A DNA stretch of 18,141 nucleotides from Roseburia sp. (GCA_003483745.1 DMYD01000052.1:680-18820); one strand, 5' to 3'. Positions 7,485 to 15,808 are shown, counted from the first letter of the stretch. The notes: generated from the letters alone by a model not told the origin. Numbers and translations: made by a program.

Positions 7485-8528
7485 TTACACACGCTTATTT
7501 AAGAAAGCGATAAACTTCTCAAAATGCATCGGTGTTCCCTGGATCTCCTGTACTTTCAAGCGGTTTTTCTCATTAAATCCTACGAGAATATTATGGTTTG
7601 CCTCCGAAAGGTAATCAATGATACCGTCAATGTCGGATTTGATATTTTTCGGGCACTGGATATACAGATGCTTGTTGGCACTGATATGCAGTGTGTAGGA
7701 GATACTGAAATGATACCAGAAGAACTTGTGCAGCGTGGAATATTTGTAGATCCAGATGATTTCATCGATCGGTACGATCGCATTGCCGTAGACGGAAGTT
7801 TCAATGAAAAAATGTTCCGTGATAAACATATCTTCCGTTGCAAGCTGCGGCAGTGTGGCGAGTTCTTCCTCCGCCTGCTCTAACATCTTTTTCGGGTTTC
7901 CAAACAGTGCAAGATCCTGACATGCAGGAGAGAGCACCGGGAAATACATGTACACGACGGAAAGTGTAATGCAGAGCAGTGCATAGATTCCGGTAATGAA
8001 AATCGCTGCAAATAAAATCCGGTTTCCAATTTGATTAAATCCGGGCTCGCTGATATAGTAGGAAGACACTTTATTGCGGATACCGTTTTCCGTCCAGTTT
8101 AAATCGGTGGACAGATTCAAAAGCAGGGTATCAAAATTTTCATTTCCCTTTGAAATCTTTCCTTTGATGGTAACTTTTTCGATGGAAGGCAGTCCTTCTT
8201 CGCTGGTAGTTGGCGACAGCAATACAATAATACATTCCTCATCACGTATGGTGTAATAATAATAACCGTTGGTGTGTCCGAAGATAGACTGGGTATATCC
8301 GGTAAATCTTAAATCGGAAAGTGTGGTGCTTACATATTGCTCATCGTTCCGGAATGCCGTCTCTAGCGAGGCATCTTTCGGTAGAACATCCGGAGCAAAT
8401 ACGGCAGACAGCGAAAAAAAGTGCCATGCCAAAATGAGCACGATCAGATAAATGATCGGAGCCGCAAGTCTCCGCTTGTAAAATGCCTTTATGTTTTTGC
8501 TGATGTAATGATCGTAATTTTCGGGCAT
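7485..8528 (-). CDS. Two-TM membrane protein of unknown function
   Basis: A 347-aa protein that I cannot assign to a named family with confidence. It has a short basic N-terminus, a membrane segment at about residues 22-44, an outer domain of about 120 residues with many Ser, Thr and Tyr, a second membrane segment at about 170-193, and a cytoplasmic C-terminal domain of about 150 residues. That last domain has several aromatic-rich strands (IWIYKYSTLHKFFWYHFS), resembling a PH-like beta barrel; this is only an impression. The ATG is supported by AAAGGA about 8 nt upstream. The gene is alone in its unit, with its own strong promoter (8571-8599). Nothing in the neighbours points to a function. 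Confidence 0.75.
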   Translation of the reverse strand: MPENYDHYISKNIKAFYKRRLAAPIIYLIVLILAWHFFSLSAVFAPDVLPKDASLETAFRNDEQYVSTTLSDLRFTGYTQSIFGHTNGYYYYTIRDEECIIVLLSPTTSEEGLPSIEKVTIKGKISKGNENFDTLLLNLSTDLNWTENGIRNKVSSYYISEPGFNQIGNRILFAAIFITGIYALLCITLSVVYMYFPVLSPACQDLALFGNPKKMLEQAEEELATLPQLATEDMFITEHFFIETSVYGNAIVPIDEIIWIYKYSTLHKFFWYHFSISYTLHISANKHLYIQCPKNIKSDIDGIIDYLSEANHNILVGFNEKNRLKVQEIQGTPMHFEKFIAFLNKRV

Positions 8529-8559
8529 ATCAGGATCCTTTTCTCAAATAAAAAATGAC

Positions 8560-8599
8560 ATACTGATATTAGTATAGATTCTTTTTTGCTTTATTTCAA
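8560..8599 (-). promoter_or_regulatory. Promoter of the two-TM protein gene, with overlapping palindrome
   Basis: On the minus strand TTGAAA (8594-8599) and TATACT (8571-8576) are exactly 17 nt apart, a near-consensus sigma-A promoter. An imperfect 16-bp palindrome, ATACTGATATTAGTAT (8560-8575), overlaps the -10 and the start site, the place expected for a repressor operator. Confidence 0.75.
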
Positions 8600-8631
8600 C
8601 TAAAACCTGTGATAAGATGGTACTTACCTGG

Positions 8632-8674
8632 AAAGGTACTGCAGAAATGACTAAAAGGTACTGCTAAAATGACT
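8632..8674 (+). repeat. Two tandem 22-nt repeats before the methyltransferase operon
   Basis: AAAGGTACTGC followed by an AAATGACT segment occurs at 8632-8652 and again at 8654-8674, with a 22-nt period. A third GGTACT is at 8619-8624. Right after them is an inverted repeat ACTGA-AA-TCAGT (8672-8683), and then the ribosome site of the first gene. They could be operator sites or untranslated-leader structure. Only a weak promoter candidate (TTGCTT at 8586 with TGATAA at 8610, 18-nt spacing) is visible upstream. Confidence 0.6.
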
Positions 8675-8709
8675 GAAATCAGTAACAAACGATAAAAGGA
8701 GATTATAAT

Positions 8710-9486
8710 TTGGAAGCATATACAAGTTTTGCACAGGTGTATGATCTGTTCATGGATAATGTTCCATACGAAGAGTGGAGTCAGTATATTATAGGACTGC
8801 TTCATGAATATGGGATCTGTGACGGAACAGTACTTGATTTAGGCTGCGGAACGGGAAAGATTACAAGGTTGTTGAAAAAAGCGGGTTACGATATGATCGG
8901 TGTGGATAATTCGCCGGAAATGTTAGAGATTGCAGCGGAGACCGGATATCAGGAGATGCCGGAGGATGAGATTTTGTATCTGTTACAGGATATGAGAGAA
9001 CTTGAATTGTACGGAAGCGTGCGTGCAGTCGTGAGCATCTGCGATTCGATGAATTATCTGCTGGAAGAAACAGATCTTTTGTCCCTGTTTTACCGTGTCA
9101 ATGAATATTTAGATCCGGATGGTATTTTTATCTTCGATCTGAACACAGTATATAAATACAGAGAACTTTTAGGTGAGACGACGATCGCAGAAAACCGCGA
9201 GGAGGGCAGTTTCATCTGGGATAACTACTTCGACGAGCAAGAGCAGATCAATGAATATGATTTAACGCTTTTTATCCGTGAGGAAGAAGGACTTTACCGC
9301 AAATTTGATGAGATACACTACCAGCGTGCCTACGAATTAGAAACGGTAAAACATCTCTTAGAACAGGCGGGACTTGAATTTGTTGCGGCATACGACGCAT
9401 TTACGAGAGAGCCGGTAAAAGAAGACAGCGAGCGCATATATGTGATCGCGAGGAGCAAAGCCGGCAAGACAGAAGAAACTGAGTAA
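8710..9486 (+). CDS. Class I SAM-dependent methyltransferase
   Basis: A 258-aa soluble protein with the Rossmann-type methyltransferase fold. Motif I VLDLGCGTGK is at residues 41-50 and binds SAM; the acidic end of strand 2 is in GVDNSPEML; motif II/III residues follow at about 90-125 (AVVSICDSMNYLL). The second half (about 145-235) has the antiparallel insert seen in the Methyltransf_25/TehB-like group. The substrate cannot be told. The start is TTG: AGGAG lies 8 nt upstream and no in-frame ATG exists before the conserved N-terminus. It opens a five-gene co-directional run, with hslO starting 35 nt downstream. Confidence 0.88.
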   Translation: MEAYTSFAQVYDLFMDNVPYEEWSQYIIGLLHEYGICDGTVLDLGCGTGKITRLLKKAGYDMIGVDNSPEMLEIAAETGYQEMPEDEILYLLQDMRELELYGSVRAVVSICDSMNYLLEETDLLSLFYRVNEYLDPDGIFIFDLNTVYKYRELLGETTIAENREEGSFIWDNYFDEQEQINEYDLTLFIREEEGLYRKFDEIHYQRAYELETVKHLLEQAGLEFVAAYDAFTREPVKEDSERIYVIARSKAGKTEETE

Positions 9487-9521
9487 AATTATGAGCACAG
9501 CACGAAAATGGAGGATAGAAC

Positions 9522-10397
9522 ATGAGTGATTATATTGTAAGGGCAACAGCAGCAGACAGCCAGATCCGCGCATTTGCCATTAATTCCAAAGAACTGGTGG
9601 AGGAGGCAAGACGTGACCATGACACAAGACCGGTCATCACGGCAGCGTTGGGACGTCTTTTGAGCGGAGCAGCCATGATGGGAACGATGATGAAGGGGGA
9701 TAAGGACCTTTTGACGATACAGATCCAGTGTGGTGGCCCGGCAAAGGGACTTACCGTAACAGCAGATTCACACGGTCATGTCAAGGGATTCCCGATGGAG
9801 TCCCAGGTGGAACTGCCGTTAAATCCACAGGGAAAATTAGACGTGGGCGGTGCACTTGGACTTGGTGTGATGAGTGTCATCAAAGATATGGGATTAAAAG
9901 AGCCGTATGTGGGACAGATCGCATTGCAGACCGGAGAGATCGCAGAGGATCTGACGTATTATTTTGCAACATCCGAACAGATTCCGTCTGCGGTAGGACT
10001 TGGTGTTCTGGTGGACAAAGACTTGTCAGTGCGCCAGGCAGGAGGCTTTATCATCCAGCTGATGCCGTTTACCGGCGATGAGATCATTGAGAAACTGGAA
10101 AATAAAATCAAAGAGATCGCATCTGTGACAGAGATGTTAGAACAGGGCATGACACCGGAGCAGATTTTAGAGGAAATCTTAGGAGATTTTGGTCTGGAGA
10201 TCACAGATAAAATTCCGGCTGCATTTGAGTGCGACTGTTCGAAGGAGAGAGTTTCACGCGCGATTTCCACACTGAGCAAAAAAGATTTGGATTCGATCAT
10301 CAATGACGGAGAGGCAATCGAGGTAAAATGCCAGTTCTGTAATAAGGCATACCATTTTGATGTGGATGAACTGAAAGAAATGCGTTCCGCAAAATAA
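9522..10397 (+). CDS. hslO: Hsp33 redox-regulated chaperone
   Basis: A cytoplasmic holdase activated by oxidation: zinc leaves its four-Cys site, disulfides form and the protein binds unfolding clients. The 291-aa length is normal. The N-terminal domain contains the family segments GRLLSGAAMMGTMMKGD and GGPAKGLTVTAD; the C-terminal zinc domain has C237-D-C239 and C270-Q-F-C273, all four ligands present. GGAGG lies 7 nt before the ATG. It sits between a methyltransferase and NAD synthetase genes in the same run, a setting that suits stress and redox housekeeping. Confidence 0.97.
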   Translation: MSDYIVRATAADSQIRAFAINSKELVEEARRDHDTRPVITAALGRLLSGAAMMGTMMKGDKDLLTIQIQCGGPAKGLTVTADSHGHVKGFPMESQVELPLNPQGKLDVGGALGLGVMSVIKDMGLKEPYVGQIALQTGEIAEDLTYYFATSEQIPSAVGLGVLVDKDLSVRQAGGFIIQLMPFTGDEIIEKLENKIKEIASVTEMLEQGMTPEQILEEILGDFGLEITDKIPAAFECDCSKERVSRAISTLSKKDLDSIINDGEAIEVKCQFCNKAYHFDVDELKEMRSAK

Positions 10398-10435
10398 AAA
10401 GTGCTGCTCAGAACGTAGCCGGAAAAGAGGAAAGA

Positions 10436-12370
10436 ATGAGACAGGGATTTGTGAAAGTTGCAGCGGTAACGCCAAAAATCAGGGTTGCCGATACAGGCTA
10501 TAATGCAAAAGTGATCTGCCAGTCGATCAAAGAGGCAGCAGAGGCAGGCGCAAAAGTAATTGTTCTGCCGGAATTATGTATCACGGGTTATACCTGTGGT
10601 GATCTGTTTTTGCAGGAAAAACTGCTTCGGGAGGCAAAGCAGGAATTGCTGAATATTGCAGCATTTACGATCAACGTGGATGCGATCATATTTGTCGGAC
10701 TTCCGCTTGCATACAAGGGTAAATTGTACAATGTGGCAGTGGGATTAAGTCATGGAAAAATTCTTGGTATCGTGCCGAAAACTTATCTTCCGAATTACAA
10801 TGAGTTCTACGAGGTACGCCATTTTACAAGAGGTATGGAAGAAGTTGTCGATGTGCGGCTGACGGAAAATCTGACAGTGCCAATGGGAACGAGGCAGTTA
10901 TTTACCTGTCTGGAACTGCCGGAACTTGTGATCGCGGCAGAACTCTGTGAGGATCTTTGGACAATGAATCCGCCGAGTATCGGACATGCCATGCACGGTG
11001 CAACGCTGATCGTGAATCTTTCCGCATCGGATGAGACGACCGGAAAACCGGCTTACCGCAGGGAACTTGTGAGCGGACAGTCGGCAAGACTGCTCTGTGG
11101 TTATATCTATGCGAGTGCAGGGGATGGAGAGTCCACACAGGATGTTGTTTATTCCGGACATAACCTGATCGCAGAAAATGGACGGCTGTTAGCGGAGTCA
11201 GAACTTTTTGATGCACAGATGGTATCCACTGAGATTGATGTGTCCCGTCTGGCATCGGAACGCCGTAGAATGACGACATTTGAGACTGTCACAGAGCCAA
11301 TGTATCGTGAAAATGTATTTTCTTTACAGATGGAGGAGACAAAGCTGACACGCTATATCGATCCGATGCCGTTTGTACCGTCCAAAGAGAGTGACAGGAC
11401 ACTGCGCTGTGAAGAGATATTATCCATTCAGTCGATGGGGCTGAAAAAACGTCTGGAACATACACACTGTAAATCTGCAGTGATCGGAATTTCAGGCGGA
11501 CTCGATTCTACACTGGCACTTCTTGTTACTGTGAGAGCTTTTGATGCACTTGGAATGAATCATGATAATATCAAGGCAGTGACCATGCCTGGTTTTGGTA
11601 CGACAGACCGCACCTATGATAATGCGGTATCGCTGATCCGGTGTCTGGGTGCTGATTTTATTGAGGTGGATATCAGGGATGCCGTTAATATCCATTTCCG
11701 GGATATCGGGCAGGATCCTTCGGTGCATGATGTGACCTATGAAAACGGACAGGCGAGAGAGCGCACACAGATTCTGATGGATATTGCAAATAAGTCCGGT
11801 GGTATGGTTATCGGAACCGGAGATCTGTCGGAACTTGCACTTGGCTGGGCAACCTATAACGGAGATCATATGTCCATGTATGCGGTCAATGCCTCAGTTC
11901 CAAAGACCTTAGTGCGTCATCTGGTGCGTTATTATGCGGATACCTGTGGGGATGAAACGCTAAAACAGGTATTGCTTGATGTGCTTGACACGCCGGTTTC
12001 CCCGGAACTTTTACCACCGGAAGACGGAAAAATCTCACAGAAAACGGAAGATTTAGTCGGCCCTTATGAGCTGCACGATTTTTACCTGTATCATATGCTG
12101 CGTCTTTCCTATGCACCGGCAAAGGTATATCGTCTGGCAAAACAGGCATTTGCGGGAACCTATGATGATGCGACGATATTTAAATGGCTGGAGACATTTT
12201 ATCGCCGTTTCTTTGCGCAGCAGTTTAAACGTTCCTGTCTCCCGGACGGACCGAAGGTCGGAAGTGTTGCGGTATCTCCGCGCGGGGATCTGCGTATGCC
12301 GTCGGATGCATGTGCAGCTATATGGTTGTCGGAACTGGAGGAGTTAAAGGATGCAGTATCGCAGAGATAA
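10436..12370 (+). CDS. nadE: Glutamine-dependent NAD+ synthetase
   Basis: Makes NAD+ from nicotinic acid adenine dinucleotide with ATP, using glutamine as the nitrogen source. The 644-aa protein is the long two-domain form. The N-terminal nitrilase-type glutaminase (about residues 5-275) has the catalytic triad Glu46 (LPELCITGY), Lys115 (IVPKTYLPNYNEFYE) and Cys171 (ELCEDLW). The C-terminal synthetase (about 320-640) has the ATP-binding loop SGGLDST at 353-359, GTGDLSELALGW, and TPVSPELLP before the C-terminal helices. AGAGGA precedes the ATG. Its last 20 nt overlap the start of the aldo/keto reductase gene, indicating translational coupling. Confidence 0.97.
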   Translation: MRQGFVKVAAVTPKIRVADTGYNAKVICQSIKEAAEAGAKVIVLPELCITGYTCGDLFLQEKLLREAKQELLNIAAFTINVDAIIFVGLPLAYKGKLYNVAVGLSHGKILGIVPKTYLPNYNEFYEVRHFTRGMEEVVDVRLTENLTVPMGTRQLFTCLELPELVIAAELCEDLWTMNPPSIGHAMHGATLIVNLSASDETTGKPAYRRELVSGQSARLLCGYIYASAGDGESTQDVVYSGHNLIAENGRLLAESELFDAQMVSTEIDVSRLASERRRMTTFETVTEPMYRENVFSLQMEETKLTRYIDPMPFVPSKESDRTLRCEEILSIQSMGLKKRLEHTHCKSAVIGISGGLDSTLALLVTVRAFDALGMNHDNIKAVTMPGFGTTDRTYDNAVSLIRCLGADFIEVDIRDAVNIHFRDIGQDPSVHDVTYENGQARERTQILMDIANKSGGMVIGTGDLSELALGWATYNGDHMSMYAVNASVPKTLVRHLVRYYADTCGDETLKQVLLDVLDTPVSPELLPPEDGKISQKTEDLVGPYELHDFYLYHMLRLSYAPAKVYRLAKQAFAGTYDDATIFKWLETFYRRFFAQQFKRSCLPDGPKVGSVAVSPRGDLRMPSDACAAIWLSELEELKDAVSQR

Positions 12371-13529
12371 AAAAGGAAATGAACTGTCTGTTTTAGGATA
12401 CGGATGTATGCGTTTTACCAAAAACGGTAACAGCGTGGATCTGGATAAGGCAGAAAAAGAAGTGATGGCGGCGATAAAAGCAGGTGTCAACTATTTTGAT
12501 ACTGCATATGTCTATGCAGGCAATGAAGTGGCAGTTGGAGAGATTTTAAACCGCAACCACTGCAGAGAACAGATCTATCTGGCAACGAAGCTGCCACATT
12601 ATCTGATCAAGTCTGTTGCAGGTGCGGAAAAGATGTTTCAGGAGGAGCTGCGCAGATTAAAGACGGATTATATTGATTATTATCTGATGCATATGCTTAC
12701 GGATATTCCGACCTGGGAAAAATTAAAAAAGATCGGCATGCAGGACTGGATCGAGGAAAAATTAGCGTCCGGTCAGATTAGAAATATCGGATTTTCCTAT
12801 CATGGAAATACCGATATGTTCAAACAGCTTGTGGATGCCTATGACTGGGATTTCTGTCAGATTCAGTACAATTATATGGATGAATACTCCCAGGCAGGCG
12901 TGGAAGGACTGCGTTATGCAAATGCAAAGGGACTTCCGGTTATTATTATGGAGCCGCTTCGCGGGGGCAGACTTGTCAATCTTTTACCGGAATCAGCAAA
13001 AGATTTGTTCCGCACCGATGAAGAAGGGCGGACACCGGCTGAACTTGCCTTAAAATGGCTCTACAACCAGCCGGAAGTGACCTGTGTGCTCTCCGGAATG
13101 AATTCCATGGAAATGGTGGAACAGAACGTAAAGACGGCATCAAAGTCCCATGTGGGTTGTCTGACACCGTCAGATGCGGCACTGATCGAACAGGTCAAAG
13201 AAGAAATTAAAAAGCATGTCAAAGTTGGATGTACCGGCTGTGGATATTGTATGCCATGCCCGAGAGGTGTAGATATCCCGGGAACATTCCGGTGTTATAA
13301 TGCGATGTACTCGGAGGGAAAAAAGTCCGGGCGGAGAGATTACCTGCAGTGTACGGCATTTCGAAAAGATACCGCAAGCGCATCTCAATGTATCGGATGC
13401 GGAAAATGCGAAAAACACTGTCCACAGCACATTGAGATACGAAAAGAATTAAAAAATGCAGCATCCGAACTGGAAGATGTGAAGTATAAAGTAATGAAGT
13501 CAGCAATTCAGATTTTGAAATTATGGTAA
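12351..13529 (+). CDS. Aldo/keto reductase with C-terminal two [4Fe-4S] ferredoxin domain
   Basis: A 392-aa protein. The N-terminal (beta/alpha)8 barrel (about residues 1-275) has the full AKR catalytic tetrad: Asp50 and Tyr55 in FDTAYVY, Lys80 in LATKLP, His114 in YYLMHML. The C-terminal part (about 290-365) holds two cysteine clusters, GCTGCGYCMPCP and QCIGCGKCEKHCP, each fit for a [4Fe-4S] centre. This fusion is a known clostridial subfamily in which the clusters probably exchange electrons with ferredoxin; the substrate is unknown. The start ATG lies inside the end of nadE (20-nt overlap), with GGAGG about 9 nt upstream. guaD follows 27 nt later. Confidence 0.93.
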   Translation: MQYRRDKKGNELSVLGYGCMRFTKNGNSVDLDKAEKEVMAAIKAGVNYFDTAYVYAGNEVAVGEILNRNHCREQIYLATKLPHYLIKSVAGAEKMFQEELRRLKTDYIDYYLMHMLTDIPTWEKLKKIGMQDWIEEKLASGQIRNIGFSYHGNTDMFKQLVDAYDWDFCQIQYNYMDEYSQAGVEGLRYANAKGLPVIIMEPLRGGRLVNLLPESAKDLFRTDEEGRTPAELALKWLYNQPEVTCVLSGMNSMEMVEQNVKTASKSHVGCLTPSDAALIEQVKEEIKKHVKVGCTGCGYCMPCPRGVDIPGTFRCYNAMYSEGKKSGRRDYLQCTAFRKDTASASQCIGCGKCEKHCPQHIEIRKELKNAASELEDVKYKVMKSAIQILKLW

Positions 13530-13556
13530 GAGAAAAAGAAAAGGATTAAAAACGAG

Positions 13557-14837
13557 TTGGAAAAAACGAGTTTTGTTTTAAAGGGAAATATTGTATTTTC
13601 AGGAGAAAATAAGGAACTGCACAGCATAGAGAACGGTTATGCAATATGTGAAAACGGTATCTGCCGCGGCGCATTTGAAAAATTACCGGAGCAGTATGAA
13701 AAACTGCCGCTTACCGATCATGGCGATAAGATCATTCTTCCGGGTATGACGGATCTGCATGTGCATGCACCGCAGTATACATTCCGTGCACTGGGTATGG
13801 ATTTAGAACTTTTAGACTGGCTGAATGTGCATACGTTTCCGGAGGAGGCAAAATATGCGGATATCTCCTATGCAAAACATGCATATGGAAGCTTTGTGTC
13901 GGATTTAAAGCACAGTCTGACGACGCGTGCCTGTATTTTTGCGACACTGCACAGAGAGGCAACCATTGCACTGATGGATCTTTTGGAGGAGAGCGGGATC
14001 ATAAGTTATGTCGGCAAAGTAAATATGGACCGCAACGGAGGGGAGAACCTCTGTGAGACGGATGCTAAGACATCGGCAGAGGATACCGGAAAATGGCTTG
14101 CAAAGATTGCCGGAAAGTATGAGCGGACAAAACCGATCCTGACACCGCGTTTTATCCCAAGCTGTACGGACGGGCTGATGAGAGAACTTGCAAAGCTGCA
14201 GAAGACGACAGGACTTCGCGTGCAGTCCCATTTGTCGGAAAATCCGTCAGAGGTTGCATGGGTGAAAGAACTTGTCCCGGCAGCAAAAAACTATGCGGAT
14301 GCCTATGCCATTTTTGATATGTTAGGAGATCAAGAGCATCCTGCAATCATGGCACACTGTGTTTACAGTGAGGGTGAGATGGATCTTTTGAAAGAGCATG
14401 GGGTATATGTGGCACACTGCCCGGAATCAAATTTAAATCTTTCTTCCGGTATTGCACCAATCCGAAAATTTTTAGAGGAAGGAATTGCGGTCGGACTTGG
14501 TTCTGATGTGGCGGGTGGTACATCTTTGTCCATGGCAAAAGCTCTGACACTGGCAGTTCAGGTATCTAAAATGTACTGGCGTCTGATAGATGAGAACAGT
14601 AAGCCGCTGACATTTGCGGAGGCATTTTATTTAGCGACAGCCGGAGGCGGAAGCTATTTTGGAAAAGTGGGTACATTTTTAGACGGATACGAATTTGATG
14701 CAGTTGTCGTCGAGGATCATATTGCAAAGGATGTAAGGGAGTATACACCTGTCCAGAGGACAGAGCGCATGATGTATGACGAGAGTACGATGACGATCTG
14801 TGCGAAATATGCAGCAGGATGTGCGTGTGAATTGTAG
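13557..14837 (+). CDS. guaD: Guanine deaminase
   Basis: Hydrolyses guanine to xanthine and ammonia in purine salvage and breakdown. The 426-aa protein belongs to the metal-dependent amidohydrolase superfamily: the zinc pair His68/His70 in TDLHVHAPQYTF (the HAPQ form is characteristic of guanine deaminase), SHLSEN for the third histidine and Glu, AHCVYSE, and the metal-binding Asp in GLGSDVAGG. The start appears to be TTG, with AAAGGA 10 nt upstream; no in-frame ATG exists before the conserved barrel. It is the last gene of the run that starts at 8710; an unusual 3'-UTR element and a terminator follow. Confidence 0.93.
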   Translation: MEKTSFVLKGNIVFSGENKELHSIENGYAICENGICRGAFEKLPEQYEKLPLTDHGDKIILPGMTDLHVHAPQYTFRALGMDLELLDWLNVHTFPEEAKYADISYAKHAYGSFVSDLKHSLTTRACIFATLHREATIALMDLLEESGIISYVGKVNMDRNGGENLCETDAKTSAEDTGKWLAKIAGKYERTKPILTPRFIPSCTDGLMRELAKLQKTTGLRVQSHLSENPSEVAWVKELVPAAKNYADAYAIFDMLGDQEHPAIMAHCVYSEGEMDLLKEHGVYVAHCPESNLNLSSGIAPIRKFLEEGIAVGLGSDVAGGTSLSMAKALTLAVQVSKMYWRLIDENSKPLTFAEAFYLATAGGGSYFGKVGTFLDGYEFDAVVVEDHIAKDVREYTPVQRTERMMYDESTMTICAKYAAGCACEL

Positions 14838-14884
14838 AAGAAAACGATACATCGCTGCGAATGGGAAATTTCACAAAGTGAAGA

Positions 14885-14928
14885 ATGACAAACAATAGAA
14901 TGCACGTTCCGCGAACGTTCGTTGTCAT
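14885..14928 (+). other. 3'-UTR structured element, copy B
   Basis: Downstream of guaD, AAACAATAGAATG (14890-14902), 18 variable nt and GTTGTCA (14921-14927) repeat the arrangement seen at 3036-3078. ATGACAA (14885-14891) pairs perfectly with TTGTCAT (14922-14928), and an inner 6-bp hairpin ACGTTC-CGC-GAACGT (14904-14918) fills the variable part. A terminator starts 7 nt later, as in copy A. Confidence 0.5.
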
Positions 14929-14934
14929 GAATAA

Positions 14935-14973
14935 AAAATAGTCATAACCGGTAGAATCGGCTATGACTATTTT
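14935..14973. terminator. Bidirectional intrinsic terminator
   Basis: A 12-bp stem (14935-14946 with 14962-14973) is extended by CCG/CGG around one A-C mismatch, with A-rich and T-rich flanks. It serves guaD from the left and the PAP2 gene, whose stop is at 14989, from the right. Confidence 0.88.
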
Positions 14974-14988
14974 GATTGTCAGGTAAAC

Positions 14989-15681
14989 TTAGATCTGATG
15001 AAGTTTGCGCTCATACTTGCGCTCACCGGTTGCCATGCGTGCCGGGTTCTGCACATAGACAAGCATGTACATGAAAACTGCCATAATGATTCCGGTAACA
15101 ACATCAAATACGGAGTGCTGTTTTAAAAACATGGTAGATAAAATAATATTTACCATGAGAACTGCAGAGCCGATGCGGATCACCTTTTTGTCACGGAAGT
15201 TTTCACTGTGCCATACAGCTAAATTGACCGCAATGGAATTGTAAACGTGAATGCTCGGGAAAAGGTTCGTTGCGGTATCAGTTGCGTAGAGCCATTTTAC
15301 CATATGTACAAACACGTTATCACGTGCAAAGGTAATCGGTCTTAAATAATGTCCGTTTGGATAAATGGTAGAGATGATCAGAAAAATCGTCATACCGGTA
15401 AATAACATTGTGCATAAACGGAAATATTCATCTTTATTTTTAAAGTAGAAGTAACCGATCCCCCATGCAACATATCCAAACCATAAAAAGTATGGAATGA
15501 TAAAATATTCACAGAATGGAATATAATCATCCAGTGCGACATGGATCACATGAAAATGTGTGGTAACGGTTCTCTCTAAGTGACCAAACCATGGCAGATA
15601 AATCATGAAATAAAGCAGAAGAAGAGCATGTTTGTTTCTCTCGATAAATGCATTGACTGCATCACGTGTCTTCATTTTCAC
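14989..15681 (-). CDS. PAP2-superfamily membrane phosphatase/transferase
   Basis: A 230-aa protein with about six membrane helices. The three PAP2 signature regions are readable: a diverged first region ending in HYLRP, FPSIHV in place of PSGH, and KQHSVFDVVTG with the catalytic His and Asp. The PSIHV form is closer to the inositol-phosphorylceramide-synthase-like (PAP2_3) branch than to undecaprenyl-pyrophosphate phosphatases, so lipid phosphate hydrolysis or head-group transfer is likely. The substrate is not known. I favour the GTG start: GAGGG (complement of 15689-15693) lies 7 nt upstream. It is transcribed alone from the promoter at 15727-15755, divergent from the L,D-transpeptidase gene. 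Confidence 0.85.
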   Translation of the reverse strand: MKMKTRDAVNAFIERNKHALLLLYFMIYLPWFGHLERTVTTHFHVIHVALDDYIPFCEYFIIPYFLWFGYVAWGIGYFYFKNKDEYFRLCTMLFTGMTIFLIISTIYPNGHYLRPITFARDNVFVHMVKWLYATDTATNLFPSIHVYNSIAVNLAVWHSENFRDKKVIRIGSAVLMVNIILSTMFLKQHSVFDVVTGIIMAVFMYMLVYVQNPARMATGERKYERKLHQI

Positions 15682-15726
15682 GGTTTCACCCTCTTTTCAT
15701 TAATCTCAATAATCTTAACGATAGGG

Positions 15727-15755
15727 ATTATAGCACAGCATTTTTTCAGAAACAA
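15727..15755 (-). promoter_or_regulatory. Promoter of the PAP2 gene
   Basis: On the minus strand TTGTTT (15750-15755) and a perfect TATAAT (15727-15732) are 17 nt apart, about 45 nt before the GTG start. Confidence 0.7.
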
Positions 15756-15770
15756 TTACCTTTTACTTAT

Positions 15771-15808
15771 TTTAAGAAAGATTATTTAAAATTTAAGAAA
15801 ACTTTAAG
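15771..15808. repeat. Helically phased TTTAAG boxes
   Basis: TTTAAGAAA occurs at 15771-15779 and 15792-15800, 21 bp apart, with a further TTTAAG at 15803, 11 bp later. All three lie on one face of the helix, 15-55 bp upstream of the PAP2 -35, as for an OmpR/PhoB-type activator. The region is AT-rich, so chance is possible. Confidence 0.35.
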
